Shown here: positions 13,058-24,000 of the stretch, in pieces
How the letters are laid out: the number at the start of each line of letters is the position of its first letter
Position numbering within the stretch: position 1 is the first letter of the stretch
Assembly (NCBI GenBank): GCA_013397935.1
Contig: VZRN01004397.1
Span: forward strand, 1,299,861 to 1,363,860
Reading direction: 5' to 3'
DNA length: 64,000 bases
Source of the DNA: Dasyornis broadbenti
Taxonomy: Eukaryota; Chordata; Aves; Passeriformes; Dasyornithidae
Translations under genes and position numbers: made by a program
The notes under the pieces: generated by a model
What the model was told of the DNA's origin: nothing
What the model saw: the letters and a program-made list of their open reading frames with translations, nothing else
Databases searched by the model: none

Positions 13058-13119
13058 CCCCTCATTTTATCTGTTAGGAAACTCAAGTGCAGAAAGAGAA
13101 GGAGCTTTTCCCAAGATGA
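13058..13119 (+). repeat. MIR-like ancient SINE remnant (3' portion)
   Basis: The segment reads CCCTCATTTTATCTGTTAGG, then AAACTCAAGTGCAGAAAG, then TTTTCCCAAGATGA. It follows the MIR order of a 'fraction ATTTTACAGATGAGGAAACTGAG' block, a 'GCACAGAGAGG' block and a 'TTGCCCAAGGTCAC' block. The blocks keep their order and approximate spacing, with many substitutions. MIR and L2 copies are scarce and very old in birds, so heavy decay is expected. Confidence 0.5.
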
Positions 13120-13240
13120 ACCCATTCAGTACTCTCCCTGTCATCCGAGTTTGAGAAGTCACTGTGAGAAGTCATTAAAGATAGCTAAAATATTAACCAA
13201 TGCTACTTTAGACAGAGTAATATACTTAACTTGACTCTGC

Positions 13241-13425
13241 TGGTTTTGGCTGCAGTAGAGTTAATTTTCCTCATAACAGCCAGTGTGGGGCTTTGTTTTG
13301 TAATTGTGTTGAAAACACTGTTGGTAGCTGAGGAATGATTTAGTTATTGCTGAGCTGTGCTTGCATACAGCATTAAGGCCTTTCTTGCTTCTCATCACAC
13401 CCCACCAGCAAGATTGGTGCTCACA
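13241..13425 (+). mobile_element. Partial LTR of an avian endogenous retrovirus
   Basis: The segment begins TGGTTTTGGCTGCAGTAGAG and continues GTTAATTTTCCTC. It then carries blocks resembling TGTGGGGCTTTGTTTTG, TGCTGAGCTGTGCTTGCA and CACACCCCACCAGCAAGA. This series is characteristic of the 5' part of a common ERV LTR family in Neoaves. The match stops near 13425, so the 3' part of the LTR, including the poly(A) region, is missing. No internal retroviral sequence adjoins it. It is probably a truncated solo LTR; the subfamily is not assigned. Confidence 0.7.
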
Positions 13426-16400
13426 GATATTCCAGCTGTAGTTTTGGATGTATCTTCCTAAGGTAGACGTATTCCTCTTCACTGGTCCCAGGCATGATCC
13501 ATTGGCCCTGGTCAGTATTAAGGACCGTAGTCTGAAATATGACATGGCTTCTTTCTGGTCCTTGTGTCTGTGTCTCTTGCTATGGAAACCAGGATCTGGG
13601 GAAAGACAACATGATGACTTGCTCGTTCCTGGATCTTCCTCTAACCCATATTTGGACTTGCAAATTAGAAAGTACTCTGAGGATTTGCAGTTTAAATACA
13701 CCACTAGTGAACATGAGGAGCTTTAATAGAGCACAGTGGTGTCTTGACTCACAGTTTCACAAACCATTTCCTAATCTGAGCTAGCAATAAGCCATGGACT
13801 CCAGATGAATGTTGCCCCTTGGCTTTTCACCCCACAAGTTGTTCCCGTGTGAAGCTGCCTTCCCCATGGCTGCAGGGGCAGAAGAACTGGGGGTACAAAG
13901 TGCAGCAAAAATGTACCATGGAGGTTGGGCCCTGCAAGCAATGATTCATTTGACACATTTTGAAGGGCTTTGGCATGCTGAATATAAATCTGTGTCTCCA
14001 AAAGTGTGGTTCCTATTGGAAGGTCTACAGCAGTTTTAAGTTCCCTTGTCAAAATGCTTCTAAACCAAACAGCAGAAACTTCTTAAAATAAGCAATATTG
14101 AGACAGCTAATCTGCAAGATTTCTTTATGGGCAATCTTTCTGAGGTTTTCCTGTTTTAATAATTTTCATCTTTGGTGATACTGTACCTTACAAAAAGCTG
14201 GAGAAGAAAGGAGTAAATACCTGAAATTTTTATCCCCCTGCTTAGATTAATTTCTCACAGCCTATTTCATTTCAGCAGTCTCAGTTCAGTTCTAACAAAA
14301 ATATGGCTTTTTTTATTAGAGAGCTTTTATTCCTTACAACAGTTGGCTCTTAAATTCTTTTTCTGTAAAAATAATATGGAATATTTTGCTGGTTTGCACT
14401 TCTGAGAGCTATCTCTCCATATAAAAAACAGTTGCCTGTTTGTACATATAGATGTGCATGTATGTACATAAATTAGAAAGCTGCAGCTCTGGATAACAGC
14501 TTTATGTGGACTTGGATTACTAGATCTAAATCTTTTACATATGAATATCGTGTGGGCATTGTCATATTAAATATTTAATGCATTCTGGAAAGAGTGCTAA
14601 AATGAATAGTATATAAAGACAAATATGTCAAGTTACAGTTTAAAAATAAAGTCATTACTTTCTATCATTAGACACGGTTACTTTGTATCTCAAAGCAGTA
14701 TGTCACACTTGTATTTTCAAAACTGGCTTTATTCTTATCACAGAGTTATTAGGAAAAAGGAAGTAAAAGTGCATGGTTACTATCCAGAGCTTTTATCCAC
14801 ACCTGCATTCTTACATCAAAGTGGATTCTATTTTTCAAACACATCACTCTAATGCAATTCTAAATTCCAAATTTATTAGAAACTAAAAGAAGCATTTTAT
14901 TTTCAGCCTTGAATAACTGTGTCTTTAAAAAATATTAAAAATTTTTAACTAAGCAAGATACATACCTAATTATTTAAAAACTATAAACTATCCTGTGGCC
15001 ACAAAAGGAACTCATTTTCCCATGGCATATCAGAATAAAATTTTTTTTTAATTAATTCATAATCAGTATAACATTCCCGTCTAAAAGAAGTTGGCAGATT
15101 TTTGTTTATAGTTTCAACAAAGAGCGCATGTTGTTTTCATCAAAGGCTCCTCAACACGTAGAACCAGACAGTACAGCAGATGCTACTGCGTCTTCATATT
15201 GAATTTATATTTTGAAATAAAAGATGAACTTTGGTTACACATTCTTTTGTGTCAGAAATCACCCTGAAGCTCTTCCTCTGAGCCTCCCCTTCCCAGCCCT
15301 CCTAGTGAGGGAGCAGCACTCGCTGTGGGCCTGTCCCAGTTAGCACATGCTACTTGATATGCATATGAGTCACCACCACCTAAAGTAGCTCATTTTAATA
15401 TTAGAAACTAGTACTACAGGCCATTTAAAAGAGAGAATTATGCTACAACCTATCCTATAAACAGAGAAGGAATAGTAAAAAATGTGTAATAAAAGTAGTA
15501 AAAAATGTGTATTTTGTCACAGACTTTAGGAAGACTGACATAAGTACTGTAAAATGTTCATTCATCAGGGACTTTATAAACCAAAATACTGTTATTTTCC
15601 CTGTACCATCTCTCTAAAGAACACTGGAAAGAGAGTGTAAAAATAACATACAGTCAGACATTTTTCCAAGTACAGTCTAAATACTGTGCTATATCGCCTC
15701 AAGACTCACTTTGGACAGTGGTAAATATTACAATTTGGCCTAAAGGGAAGAAAAGGGATGATAGGGATGATCAGTGTGAAAGAGCAAGGCTGAAGTTAAT
15801 TATGTGTCTTGTTTGATCTGCAGATCTCATTGAGATTTCTTCTTTTACTTCTTGCAAGTCAAAACTGATTATGCAGTGTGCTGTGAGTTGATGAAGGCTT
15901 GGACCACAACACAGCTAGCAGTCAGGTAGCCAGTGCTGTCACAAGTAGCCAGCAGCTACAAGCACCCTGTGATTCCAGGGTGGAGCTGTGTCCTATGAGG
16001 GATTTTTCTAAAATCACCACTTTCCTCCTCTTATTCTCGCCAGGCTCCAGACAAGTGACTTACACAATATTTGTGGCTGTGTTTGTCTTTACTTCTACCT
16101 GCTGTAGTTACTGCCTCAAAGAAGAGATGTTCAGAATTCCCCCCAAAGCTGTGTTTTCTGAAAACTATCTCTCACCTTCCTGCCTAGCTTCGAGTTCTGC
16201 TCTCTTAGTTCACTAAGAATCCCCTTGATTTGTACTCAATAATGGTTTCACAATATAGTCATAGGCATCACACTATGGCTCCAGAACGTGGTCATCTGCC
16301 CAAACGTAGGACACTTGTGCCAAGAAGAGAGAACATCCACTTAAAATGTTAGGGAATTAAGCATCCAATTAGAGAGGGCCCATCTCTCATTTTCCCTCTG

Positions 16401-16492
16401 TTTCTCTCCCTCTTCTTCCAGAATAGAGTTCTGAAGAGTGTATTGCAGTGATTGAGGAGAAACAGAAAGCACATCTCACCCTCTCTCTCTTC
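13426..16492. other. Unique non-coding DNA
   Basis: No gene was recognised. Frames at 13448-13726 (plus) and 13261-13704 (minus) overlap the decayed LTR and its flank and have no family resemblance. A 16-bp direct repeat (TAGTAAAAAATGTGTA) occurs at 15473-15488 and 15496-15511. Nothing else was supported. Confidence 0.55.
15473..15511. repeat. Short direct repeat, 16 bp, period 23 bp
   Basis: TAGTAAAAAATGTGTA is found at 15473-15488 and again, identically, at 15496-15511, separated by 7 bp. This is a small local duplication. Confidence 0.9.
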
Positions 16493-16512
16493 AAGCAGAA
16501 GGAGTTCTGCTT
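16493..16512. repeat. Hairpin-forming inverted repeat, 8-bp arms
   Basis: AAGCAGAA and TTCTGCTT are perfect reverse complements flanking a 4-nt loop (GGAG). The 3' arm runs directly into the next, larger hairpin. Confidence 0.85.
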
Positions 16513-16548
16513 TTACGGAGCATCAGTTGTGCTGATGCTCCCTAAAAG
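16510..16548. repeat. Hairpin-forming inverted repeat, 17-bp arms
   Basis: The arms at 16510-16526 and 16532-16548 pair at 16 of 17 positions around a 5-nt loop (TTGTG). The one mismatch is at the 7th position from the outer end. It shares 3 bp with the smaller hairpin at 16493-16512, making an overlapping two-hairpin arrangement. It is too short for a standard pre-miRNA. It may be a non-coding template-switch product. Confidence 0.9.
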
Positions 16549-16636
16549 TACTTACTCGAACAGAAGTATGGCCCTGGCTGTGTTGCCTGTTTTCTGAAGT
16601 GTTAGAATGTGTGCACTGTGCTGTGTAAGCATTCTG

Positions 16637-16730
16637 CTAAATAGATAAACCAAGATATAGAAAATGTTCAGGAACTTGCCCAAGGCCATATGGCAACTCA
16701 ATAACAATGCTGTGAATTAAAAACAAGGTT
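16637..16730 (+). repeat. MIR-like ancient SINE remnant (3' portion)
   Basis: The clearest MIR-like match in the window. ATAGATAAACCAAGATATAG is followed by GGAACTTGCCCAAGGCCATA and TGGCAACTCAATAACAATGC, then GTGAATTAAAAACAAGGTT. These correspond in order to the MIR blocks 'AGATGAGGAAACTGAGGCACAGAG', 'TAACTTGCCCAAGGTCACA', 'CAGC-AGTCAGTGGCAGAGC' and 'GGGATTCGAACCCAGGTC'. A related CORE-SINE or L2 3' end cannot be excluded. Confidence 0.65.
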
Positions 16731-18942
16731 GAAGTTTTTCAAAGAGAAATATTTTCTCACAGGGAAAGACGGCTTTTATCAACAGTCCTGGGGAAAGTGG
16801 AAAATTGTGAGCTCTTCAAGTGCTTCAATTTTGCAAAGTTGTTCCTGAACAATGCCCAACTTTTAAAAAATAGCTTGTTCCAGAAAGGGAAATTATTAAC
16901 TAAAAGTAGAAACATACTGATAACCTGTTCAGAGGTATTGTGGATGAAAAAGCAACATCTCCAATGATTCTCAGTCAATTACTGAATACAGCACCACCTG
17001 AAAATCTTGACGTTTGCACGGAAATATGTTTTTGCTATTTGTGTGTTGTGTTGCTCTTTTTTTTCTCTCAAGAGCATGGCCCAAAACCACAAAGGTCACC
17101 TTCTGGCTTGACCCAAGAAGAGGACACGCGAGTGTGTTTTTTCTGGATGCACATGAGGCTTCAGCAGAGGTAGCTGGAATTTGTTCTGTCCTAGCTTCCT
17201 CTGCCACAGCTTCAGCTTCTAGATTCTATCCTACACATGAAGCTCAAACTCTCGCCACCTTACTCATCCATTGTTTATGACTCATATTTATCATGGCTCC
17301 TTCACCGGCAGAACATTTGGGAAAGGGCTCTACCTGTGTTAAGTGTGTCGACACAAGGATGAGCTCCCATAGCCACAGCTGCTGGAGCTGGATGTATGGT
17401 GCTGAAAGAGAAAACAAAGCACAGTGTCTCCTTCCACTTTGGGGCATCTCAGGAGACCCATCATGTTAAGAAGGTGATAATTTCCCACAGACCTAAGAGG
17501 CTGTTCCAGACAGATGTTTGACGGGAATAGCCACAGCTATAGGGCTGTCAGCTCTTAGGAAAAACCTCCACCTCTGATCCACTCCAGCATTGGAGAGAGG
17601 CCAGTCACTTCTGATGTGATTTCCTTCCAACACGAGAAGAGGTCTGTCTCTCTAGTAAAGCTAATAAGAACACTTTGTGGCTGGACTGATGGTGACATAG
17701 AGTTTGTCTTTCTACTAACATGACATGTAAATAAAACCAGAGCCTTCATCTTTCTCCAGTTTTGTATATTCACAAAAGTTCTGGGTAAAGGAGCTTATCA
17801 ATTTTAAAGAAACTCTGTTTTTGTAGGTAGCAAAACTTTTAAAGTTGCAGCACATTTAGTTCCATTTTAAATTAGGGCTTTCAGACAGCATTCCTCATCA
17901 ACTATAGTTGGTTGTAACAGGCTTAAACCATTTCAAATACGAAACAGAGATGCATTCTTTACATTTGAAAGTAAATTACTTAGCAACAATTATAGCAAAT
18001 ATAATTCAGTTCAACACTATGGTTTAATGAAGAACCAGCAAAAGAAATAAATTACACGTTCTATGGTTAATCTAGTAAACATACACATTTGCAAAGATAG
18101 TCTCATGGCTGACACACAAATGTCTTTGCATAAGCTTTGCTGTGGGACTTAGAAAATTATAATGGTCATTCTTTTTCCCTTCAGCGTGGGTTTTACTGTA
18201 CATGGCCATGTTTTAGTGTTGCTCACACAGATTATGTCAGTCCCCTCGCAGAGGTGCTCTGACAGCCAGTCAGAAATGTCACACCTCCATCCTGGGTTGA
18301 ATCTCTCTGTCCATGTCATCGTCACCATGTAATGAGTGGGCTGTGATGCCCAGAGCTGCTCAGGTTATGATCATGAAGGAGGAGACCATTCTGCCTATTT
18401 TCCTGACACATCTGTTCAGTTCTCAAATGCTCACAATGACAGTTTCTAGATTTCTGTGAACTAGGACAAGGTGTTTTCTGACCTCCATGAAGAGCCAAAC
18501 CACCAGCACCTTGGCCTTTCTGGCAGTGGCAGCTTTCTGTGGAGGGTATGGGTGGGATGAAGAAAGATTTTAGGGACAGAAGTTCTCTTTAATATTGCTA
18601 ATGAGTTGTTTATGGCTGTAAGATCTGCATTTTCATTCAGAATTTATATACTTGAGGATTTTTTTGAGTTCAGAATGCTGAAAGAAAAGTTTGACATTTT
18701 AAGAGATTATTCACGCGCTCTGAAGATATAAGGCATTAGCTTTTCAAGAAAACATCTCTCTGTGTGTAAGACATTTTGAATATGTATATTGGAGAAATGA
18801 TGTGGATGGGAGGTGGAAGAACAAATGGATGGCAAAACTTCTGATATTGACCAAATGTTCCTGCTTCTGCTTCTGTAATGATTTGTGACTACAGTTGGCT
18901 TTGTGACCTCCCTTACACACACGGGTGGATACTACAATGAAA
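16731..18942. other. Unique non-coding DNA
   Basis: No coding exon or known repeat was recognised. Short overlapping frames at 16940-17280 in two phases are not conserved-looking, and their peptides resemble nothing known. The stretch at 18240-18560 is slightly richer in G+C but carries no identifiable feature. Confidence 0.55.
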
Positions 18943-18980
18943 CATCTCATATTCCTTTCTGAAGAAAGGAATATGAGATG
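18943..18980. repeat. Perfect 38-bp inverted repeat (18-bp arms, 2-nt spacer)
   Basis: The left arm, CATCTCATATTCCTTTCT (18943-18960), is followed by GA. The right arm, AGAAAGGAATATGAGATG (18963-18980), is its exact reverse complement. A near-zero loop with no mismatches favours cruciform extrusion and is rare in unique sequence. Immediately downstream, AAAACAATGGTG is duplicated (18981-19005). The combination looks like a recent replication template-switch event and not a functional hairpin RNA. Confidence 0.97.
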
Positions 18981-19005
18981 AAAACAATGGTGAAAAACAA
19001 TGGTG
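18981..19005. repeat. Short tandem duplication next to the palindrome
   Basis: AAAACAATGGTG is repeated with one extra A between or within the copies. It abuts the end of the perfect inverted repeat, which suggests one mutational event made both. Confidence 0.85.
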
Positions 19006-22000
19006 TGGCATGGTGACTTTGAGAGAAAGTTTTTTATAAAATATTATTGGTGCTATAAGATGAAAGAAAAGCCTTAAAATCCCTAATATTATACTCCTAC
19101 AAAAAGAATGTACTCCTCCACATTTATCAAACTCTGTCAACTGAAAATTTTTCCTTTAATAAAACTTCATCCCTGTACATTGTTGTTCACATTCCATAGC
19201 AAGCATGTAAATGCAGTCAAAAACATGAGTCTTTCACAATAATAAAATTGACAGCCAGATTTATCTGAGAGAATTTGACTCAGAGGGAGCACAACAGTGT
19301 CACTCAGAGGTATCTTACAGAATGTTATTTTTCAGAATAAATACTTCCAAAAAGTGAAGCAAGATCATAGTGTTCCTAGCTTTCAAGTAGAATCTGAGCT
19401 ATGGGGAAAACAGAAATTAGTTTATATGAGTAAAATATAAAAATGGTGCTTCTCCAAAACTCAAAAGGGCCTTATGGATAAAATTTGGGTGTTTATTTTT
19501 ATGCATAAAGCATCTGTAGTAAAGGACAATTTGTACAATAGGATTTGGGCAATGTGCACTTTCCCTGGAAAGCACACATAGCAACAAGAAAGCACTTCCC
19601 ATAAGGGGCATGCACAGGCTATAAATGTTTATTGTGTTATTGACAATTATCTGTTTAAGACTGGGATTACTCCATGAGTAGTTCAGAAAATACTGCATTA
19701 TGGCTTAATTGCTTCAATATCTAATTCATTTTTAAAATACCCTGTAGATAAAGAAGATACGAAAACTCTGGATGCATATTTATGAATGGGAATTTTGCTG
19801 TAGCTGCCTTCCTTTTATCGAGGGACTTCATGTTTGTTTCAATAAAAAAATTTCTATAGTTGTCCTTTCTTTTCCTCATATCTACCTAACATGTTTGAAT
19901 TTTAGCTTACAAATTAAGAGCAGAATTGGCTGTGAGTTCACTGCCCTAATAAAGTGATGCTAGGTGATATTTTTTATATATTTTTGTACAATTGACAGCT
20001 AACTTACACAGACTAACAAATACTAATGGTAACATTGTGGTAACCCATGAGATGTCTGTGACCCCAAGACTATCACCAAAGGAGAGCCAGCAAGTGTTCT
20101 AAAGCTTTCTGGAGAAAAGATATTTCTTTTATTGTAAAAGAAAATTATCTTGTGAATGGATATTCTACAGATTCAGAAGTCTTATTAGGCAACCTGCTTT
20201 ATTCACAAACCAAGGAATAATCATTTCCTGTAACAAATTTTCTAGAGTAAAAGTTAATTATCAAGTCATCGGCTTCTAGCACTTCTCTTGCAACTATTCC
20301 AAAGACAAATAGACTTACCAGTCAGGAAGCTTTACATATATTCAGACTATATTTTAGTCCATTACACTTAATTCTAATGTGCTAAATAATTTCTTGTGAA
20401 GGGCTGACCCTCTGAATATTCTCGACCAATGTCATCCTGCAGTTAAATTATATATTTTTAGGTTTTCCAGCCTATCACCATGATAGACACTATTTCTCCT
20501 GTCCCCTTTTCAATTTTTAATTTATTTCTATTAAGATTGTGGAGACAAAAATGAGAAATCTTTTATTCAAAGGATAGGTTGCAGAAATCAAGAGCTCCCG
20601 AGCATGATTCTGCCTAGAGAGGCAGTGACAAGGTATGTTTTTGAAATATGAACAAATAAACCATTCTTAAGTAACATATATGGAAAAGCAGTTCTGAGGA
20701 TGTGATTGAGTTAGAAGTTATACCATGGCTCTTCTTCTCTCTCTGTATTTGCCAGTACCTTCCTGACAGTGAGGTGAGATCAGTGTAAGGAAAGAATCAT
20801 TGTGTCATTCCTCTTTGAAAAGGTACTTGTGTTAAAGAAGCGCTAAAGTATAATGAATTTTTAACATTTATCCATGTCTAGTGAACTAGTCTATAAAGGC
20901 AATATGCTCTTCACTTTCAAATCCCTCATTAAAGGATATTTAATGTTATTTATTTGTATTATTATAGTGCCTATCTGCCCCAATAATAAATTAGGTGCTT
21001 TTTGTAGTAGATTCCTCATTCAAACATTCCCCACCATAAAGAATATACTGCTGAGGTATGAGACATGACAACAAAGTGGATACAGCAGGGGCAAATACAA
21101 TAATGCCTTAAAAATTAACAAGTTTCTTGACTCAGGCTTTATGACCCTTTTCATCACAAACTGTGGCATGGAATGTTACAAAGAAGAGCACATTAGAAAA
21201 ATTCCCAAAACCCATTATATTTTAATGGCACTTCAGACCTTGTAAAGGTTCAAAATTCAAGAAGCAATAACAAAGCTACCTGAGACCCTACCACAGATAA
21301 AAACTTCATCCTCCAGATTTCCATGGCGCAAGGAGTCTCTTGGGAAAACCTGGCCCCCAAAGCCCCTTTCAGACCAGGTTCCTCTCAGACTCAGTAGTCC
21401 CAGAGCTCTCAGTGTCTGTGACACTAGCACAGCTACTACATGATTTGTTTTAAATTAGGAATTTAGGAATTTGTTTTCAGTCCACAAATCTGGGGTAACC
21501 CAGAACCAGAATTCTTGGGCTGTTTACACCTGTTGCTCTTTTCTGCCAAAAAGCTACTTCAAAAAACTGGAAATGAGTGAAATGAAACTCCATTTTCCTA
21601 TTTCTGTTTTATAATACTATCCATTGGCTCAACTGCTATTCAGCTTGAATAATTTAGAGCATAGCAAAAAAATCAATAGTATGAAACAGAGGAAAAAACC
21701 TGACCATTTTCAGTCACTCTAGTATTTTCTTCCATCCAGCAGTAATACTATTAAAAAAAAAAAAAAAAAGTGCAAAATTTTTGGCATCACTAATTATAAT
21801 TCTTTCTGGTTTTTAATTCACAGTGAATCATATGAACAAGAATAATTGACAATCAAGGGTTTATTCGTGCCAGATTTGAAAAATTTACATCCATTTCAGG
21901 AAAACAATTATGCATGTACTTAAATTTTAAGCAGTTCAGGGGTCCAAAGTATAGCAACTTGATAAACCTCTTGTAGAAATACCTCATACATTATAGAACA

Positions 22001-22094
22001 TTCAGCTAAAATCCTGACCTTTAATTCCAGTATTTAGTTTATTAATCTCCATAATATAAACCATTCAGAGATATTTTATAATTGCGACATATGT
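19006..22094. other. Unique A+T-rich non-coding DNA
   Basis: No gene or identifiable mobile element was seen. An A-run of 17 lies at about 21753-21769. The open frames (for example 19417-19698 minus and 20874-21068 plus) are short and unremarkable. Confidence 0.6.
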
Positions 22095-22335
22095 GCCTCA
22101 AAATGTGCATATTTTTTCCAAAAGTCAACCGAAGGACGCCACCTTACTTTTCAAATGTTGTTTTGCCTATGTACTGACAACAAAAATACTATATATGTCT
22201 GCCTATTTCATCTGTGCAGCACGTAGCAATTGACAAGGAGAACTCAAAATTCCCTTTCCAGCCGCCTCTGTTAATCTGCCAATTCCTCTGCGTGATTGCT
22301 ACCCAGACGGTAACGTCATGTCAGCCTCTCAAAGG
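22095..22335. promoter_or_regulatory. Candidate conserved non-coding element
   Basis: This is a non-repetitive block of mixed composition with a CREB/ATF-like TAACGTCA word at 22311-22318 and a CAATTGACAAGG word near 22228. Several CpG-containing words survive (GCGACAT, ACCGAAGGACGCC, AGCCGCC), unlike most of the window. This texture is typical of constrained non-coding DNA, but constraint cannot be shown from one sequence. Confidence 0.3.
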
Positions 22336-23399
22336 ATCACCACCAGAAATCATTATACCACTGAAAGGACTCTTTCCTGGGGGAAGGAAGGAGGGAGGGG
22401 AGTGAGGAGAAGCTCTCCTGCTGCAGTCCTGTGGCTGCTGGGCATATGGGGAGAAGGTGGGCATGAGTGTGGATGGGGTGGGCTGCACCCATAGTGCAGA
22501 AAATGCATCTTGCAGAGATTGTGGCAATATCGGCACTTATTGCCAACTTCTGTTGTAAACTCACTCTGAACAAGTATGCTGTGTACAAAGAAGCATGACT
22601 CTTTATAAAGCTGTTGTAAGCTTCCAAAGTGAAAAAAAATACTCATAAAAAATACAGGCACTTCTTTAACTTTTATATCTCGAGCGGGTGGTCTTTGGAT
22701 TTGTGTTTTTACTTCCAGAATTTCTGTACATAACACAGTCATTATCAGTTCAATGGCAAATGGAAAGGCATTTATTCAAGCTTCTCTACCGTGCAAGCAT
22801 CACTTAATGAAACAGTATTTCTTTGTATACAAAGGAAAATAAAAACAACAAATCCAATTTTTTTCAAAGTCTCTTTTGAGGACATGTACATGTCTGAGCC
22901 CAAATCCTAAATCTTATAATCTCTTTGGAAGGGTGACATCAGAGCTTCTAATCTTATTTGCAGAATACTCCAGTATCTATAGTTCACTTAAAAACATTAA
23001 AATTCTAAACTAAAAAGTCAAGAAAAGGTAATTTTTATCACTAAACTCTTTCTGAAATAAGTCCCCACAACCTTTAAAGAACAATGCATCCATTTCCAGT
23101 ATTGTGTAGGCTATCAAGAGAAAATGGCTTGACTGCATTTTGGTTTGATTTTGTTTGGGTTTTTTTCAGAAATAACAATGCAAAAATCTGACGCACAATT
23201 GCTCAATAACCCCACAAAAACCCTGTTCTACCAACATGAGATTTTTTTTTCTCCAAATGTCCTTTAAACCACCTCAGAAGTTACTCAAATGAAAATCTCA
23301 CCTTCTACTTACAGGGTGAGAGCATATTAAATAAAATGCCAATAAAGTTCCATGCATTTTTAATTTCATACTTAAGTTAACATAACATTGGCATTAGAT
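22336..23399. other. Non-coding DNA with a purine tract and a G+C-richer patch
   Basis: A G/A-only run of about 30 bp occurs near 22378-22409, with runs of 3-5 G. A G+C-richer patch follows to about 22500. A 14-bp perfect palindrome, GACATGTACATGTC, lies at 22881-22894. The three overlapping minus-strand frames here (22321-22742) run antisense to the G/A tract and are Pro/Ser-rich by composition. No gene was recognised. Confidence 0.5.
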
Positions 23400-24000
23400 T
23401 TTGTCCATGAAGAAGTGGCCTAGCACTGGCAGAAATCAATGAAAATGCATACAGAATTTTCCTAAGCCAGCCATCTAATACTTTTTATCCATAATTATTT
23501 GTGTTACCGTATTCCCATACAATCTGTTCTGGAACAATGCAAGGCAGAGAGCACTAGCTGAACAAAATAGTCCAATGAAAGTATTAATTTTTTGTTTCCT
23601 TCTCAGCCATTATAATAAAATAGTGGATGTAGAACCAGATTAGCCTGCTTGTTCAGCTAACAATTATTTCTCTTTAAATTCCAAAAAGTTTAATGTCTGC
23701 CTAATCTTGAGTGATAGCCCTAATCAAACTTTTGTTGTCTCTTTCTCCCAGCATCTGAAGATTGCTTAAAAGTAAACAGAAATGATGGAAAGGGAATCCC
23801 TATAGCAGAAATTAAGAAATAAAATACAGGGATTAACCTCCAGCCTTATGTGCCTTTATCTCTTCTCTGCTTTGCAACTAAAGGGAGACTGTTTAACCAT
23901 TAAAAAAGATTAAAGGTATTAATTAGACTAAGAGATAGAAACCTATCACCCTTCTGTCAGAGCAGACCAGAAATAAACCTTCTTCCAGATAAAAAAAAAA
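23400..24000. promoter_or_regulatory. Candidate conserved non-coding element cluster
   Basis: A long repeat-free, microsatellite-free block with balanced texture and many homeodomain-type cores (AATTATT, TAATTAGA-like words, for example ATTAATTAGA near 23918). Also present are CAGCTAACAATTATT at about 23657 and GATTGCTTAAAAGTAAAC at about 23760. No stop-free frame of useful length crosses it. I infer possible regulatory constraint from texture only. Confidence 0.25.

Noticed and set aside
16510..16548. Hairpin as a pre-miRNA
   Set aside because: The stem is 17 bp, far short of the roughly 22-30 bp needed for Drosha/Dicer processing.
22881..22894. GACATGTACATGTC as a p53 or glucocorticoid-receptor site
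   Set aside because: The palindrome is perfect, but core spacing fits neither consensus; kept only as a short palindrome.
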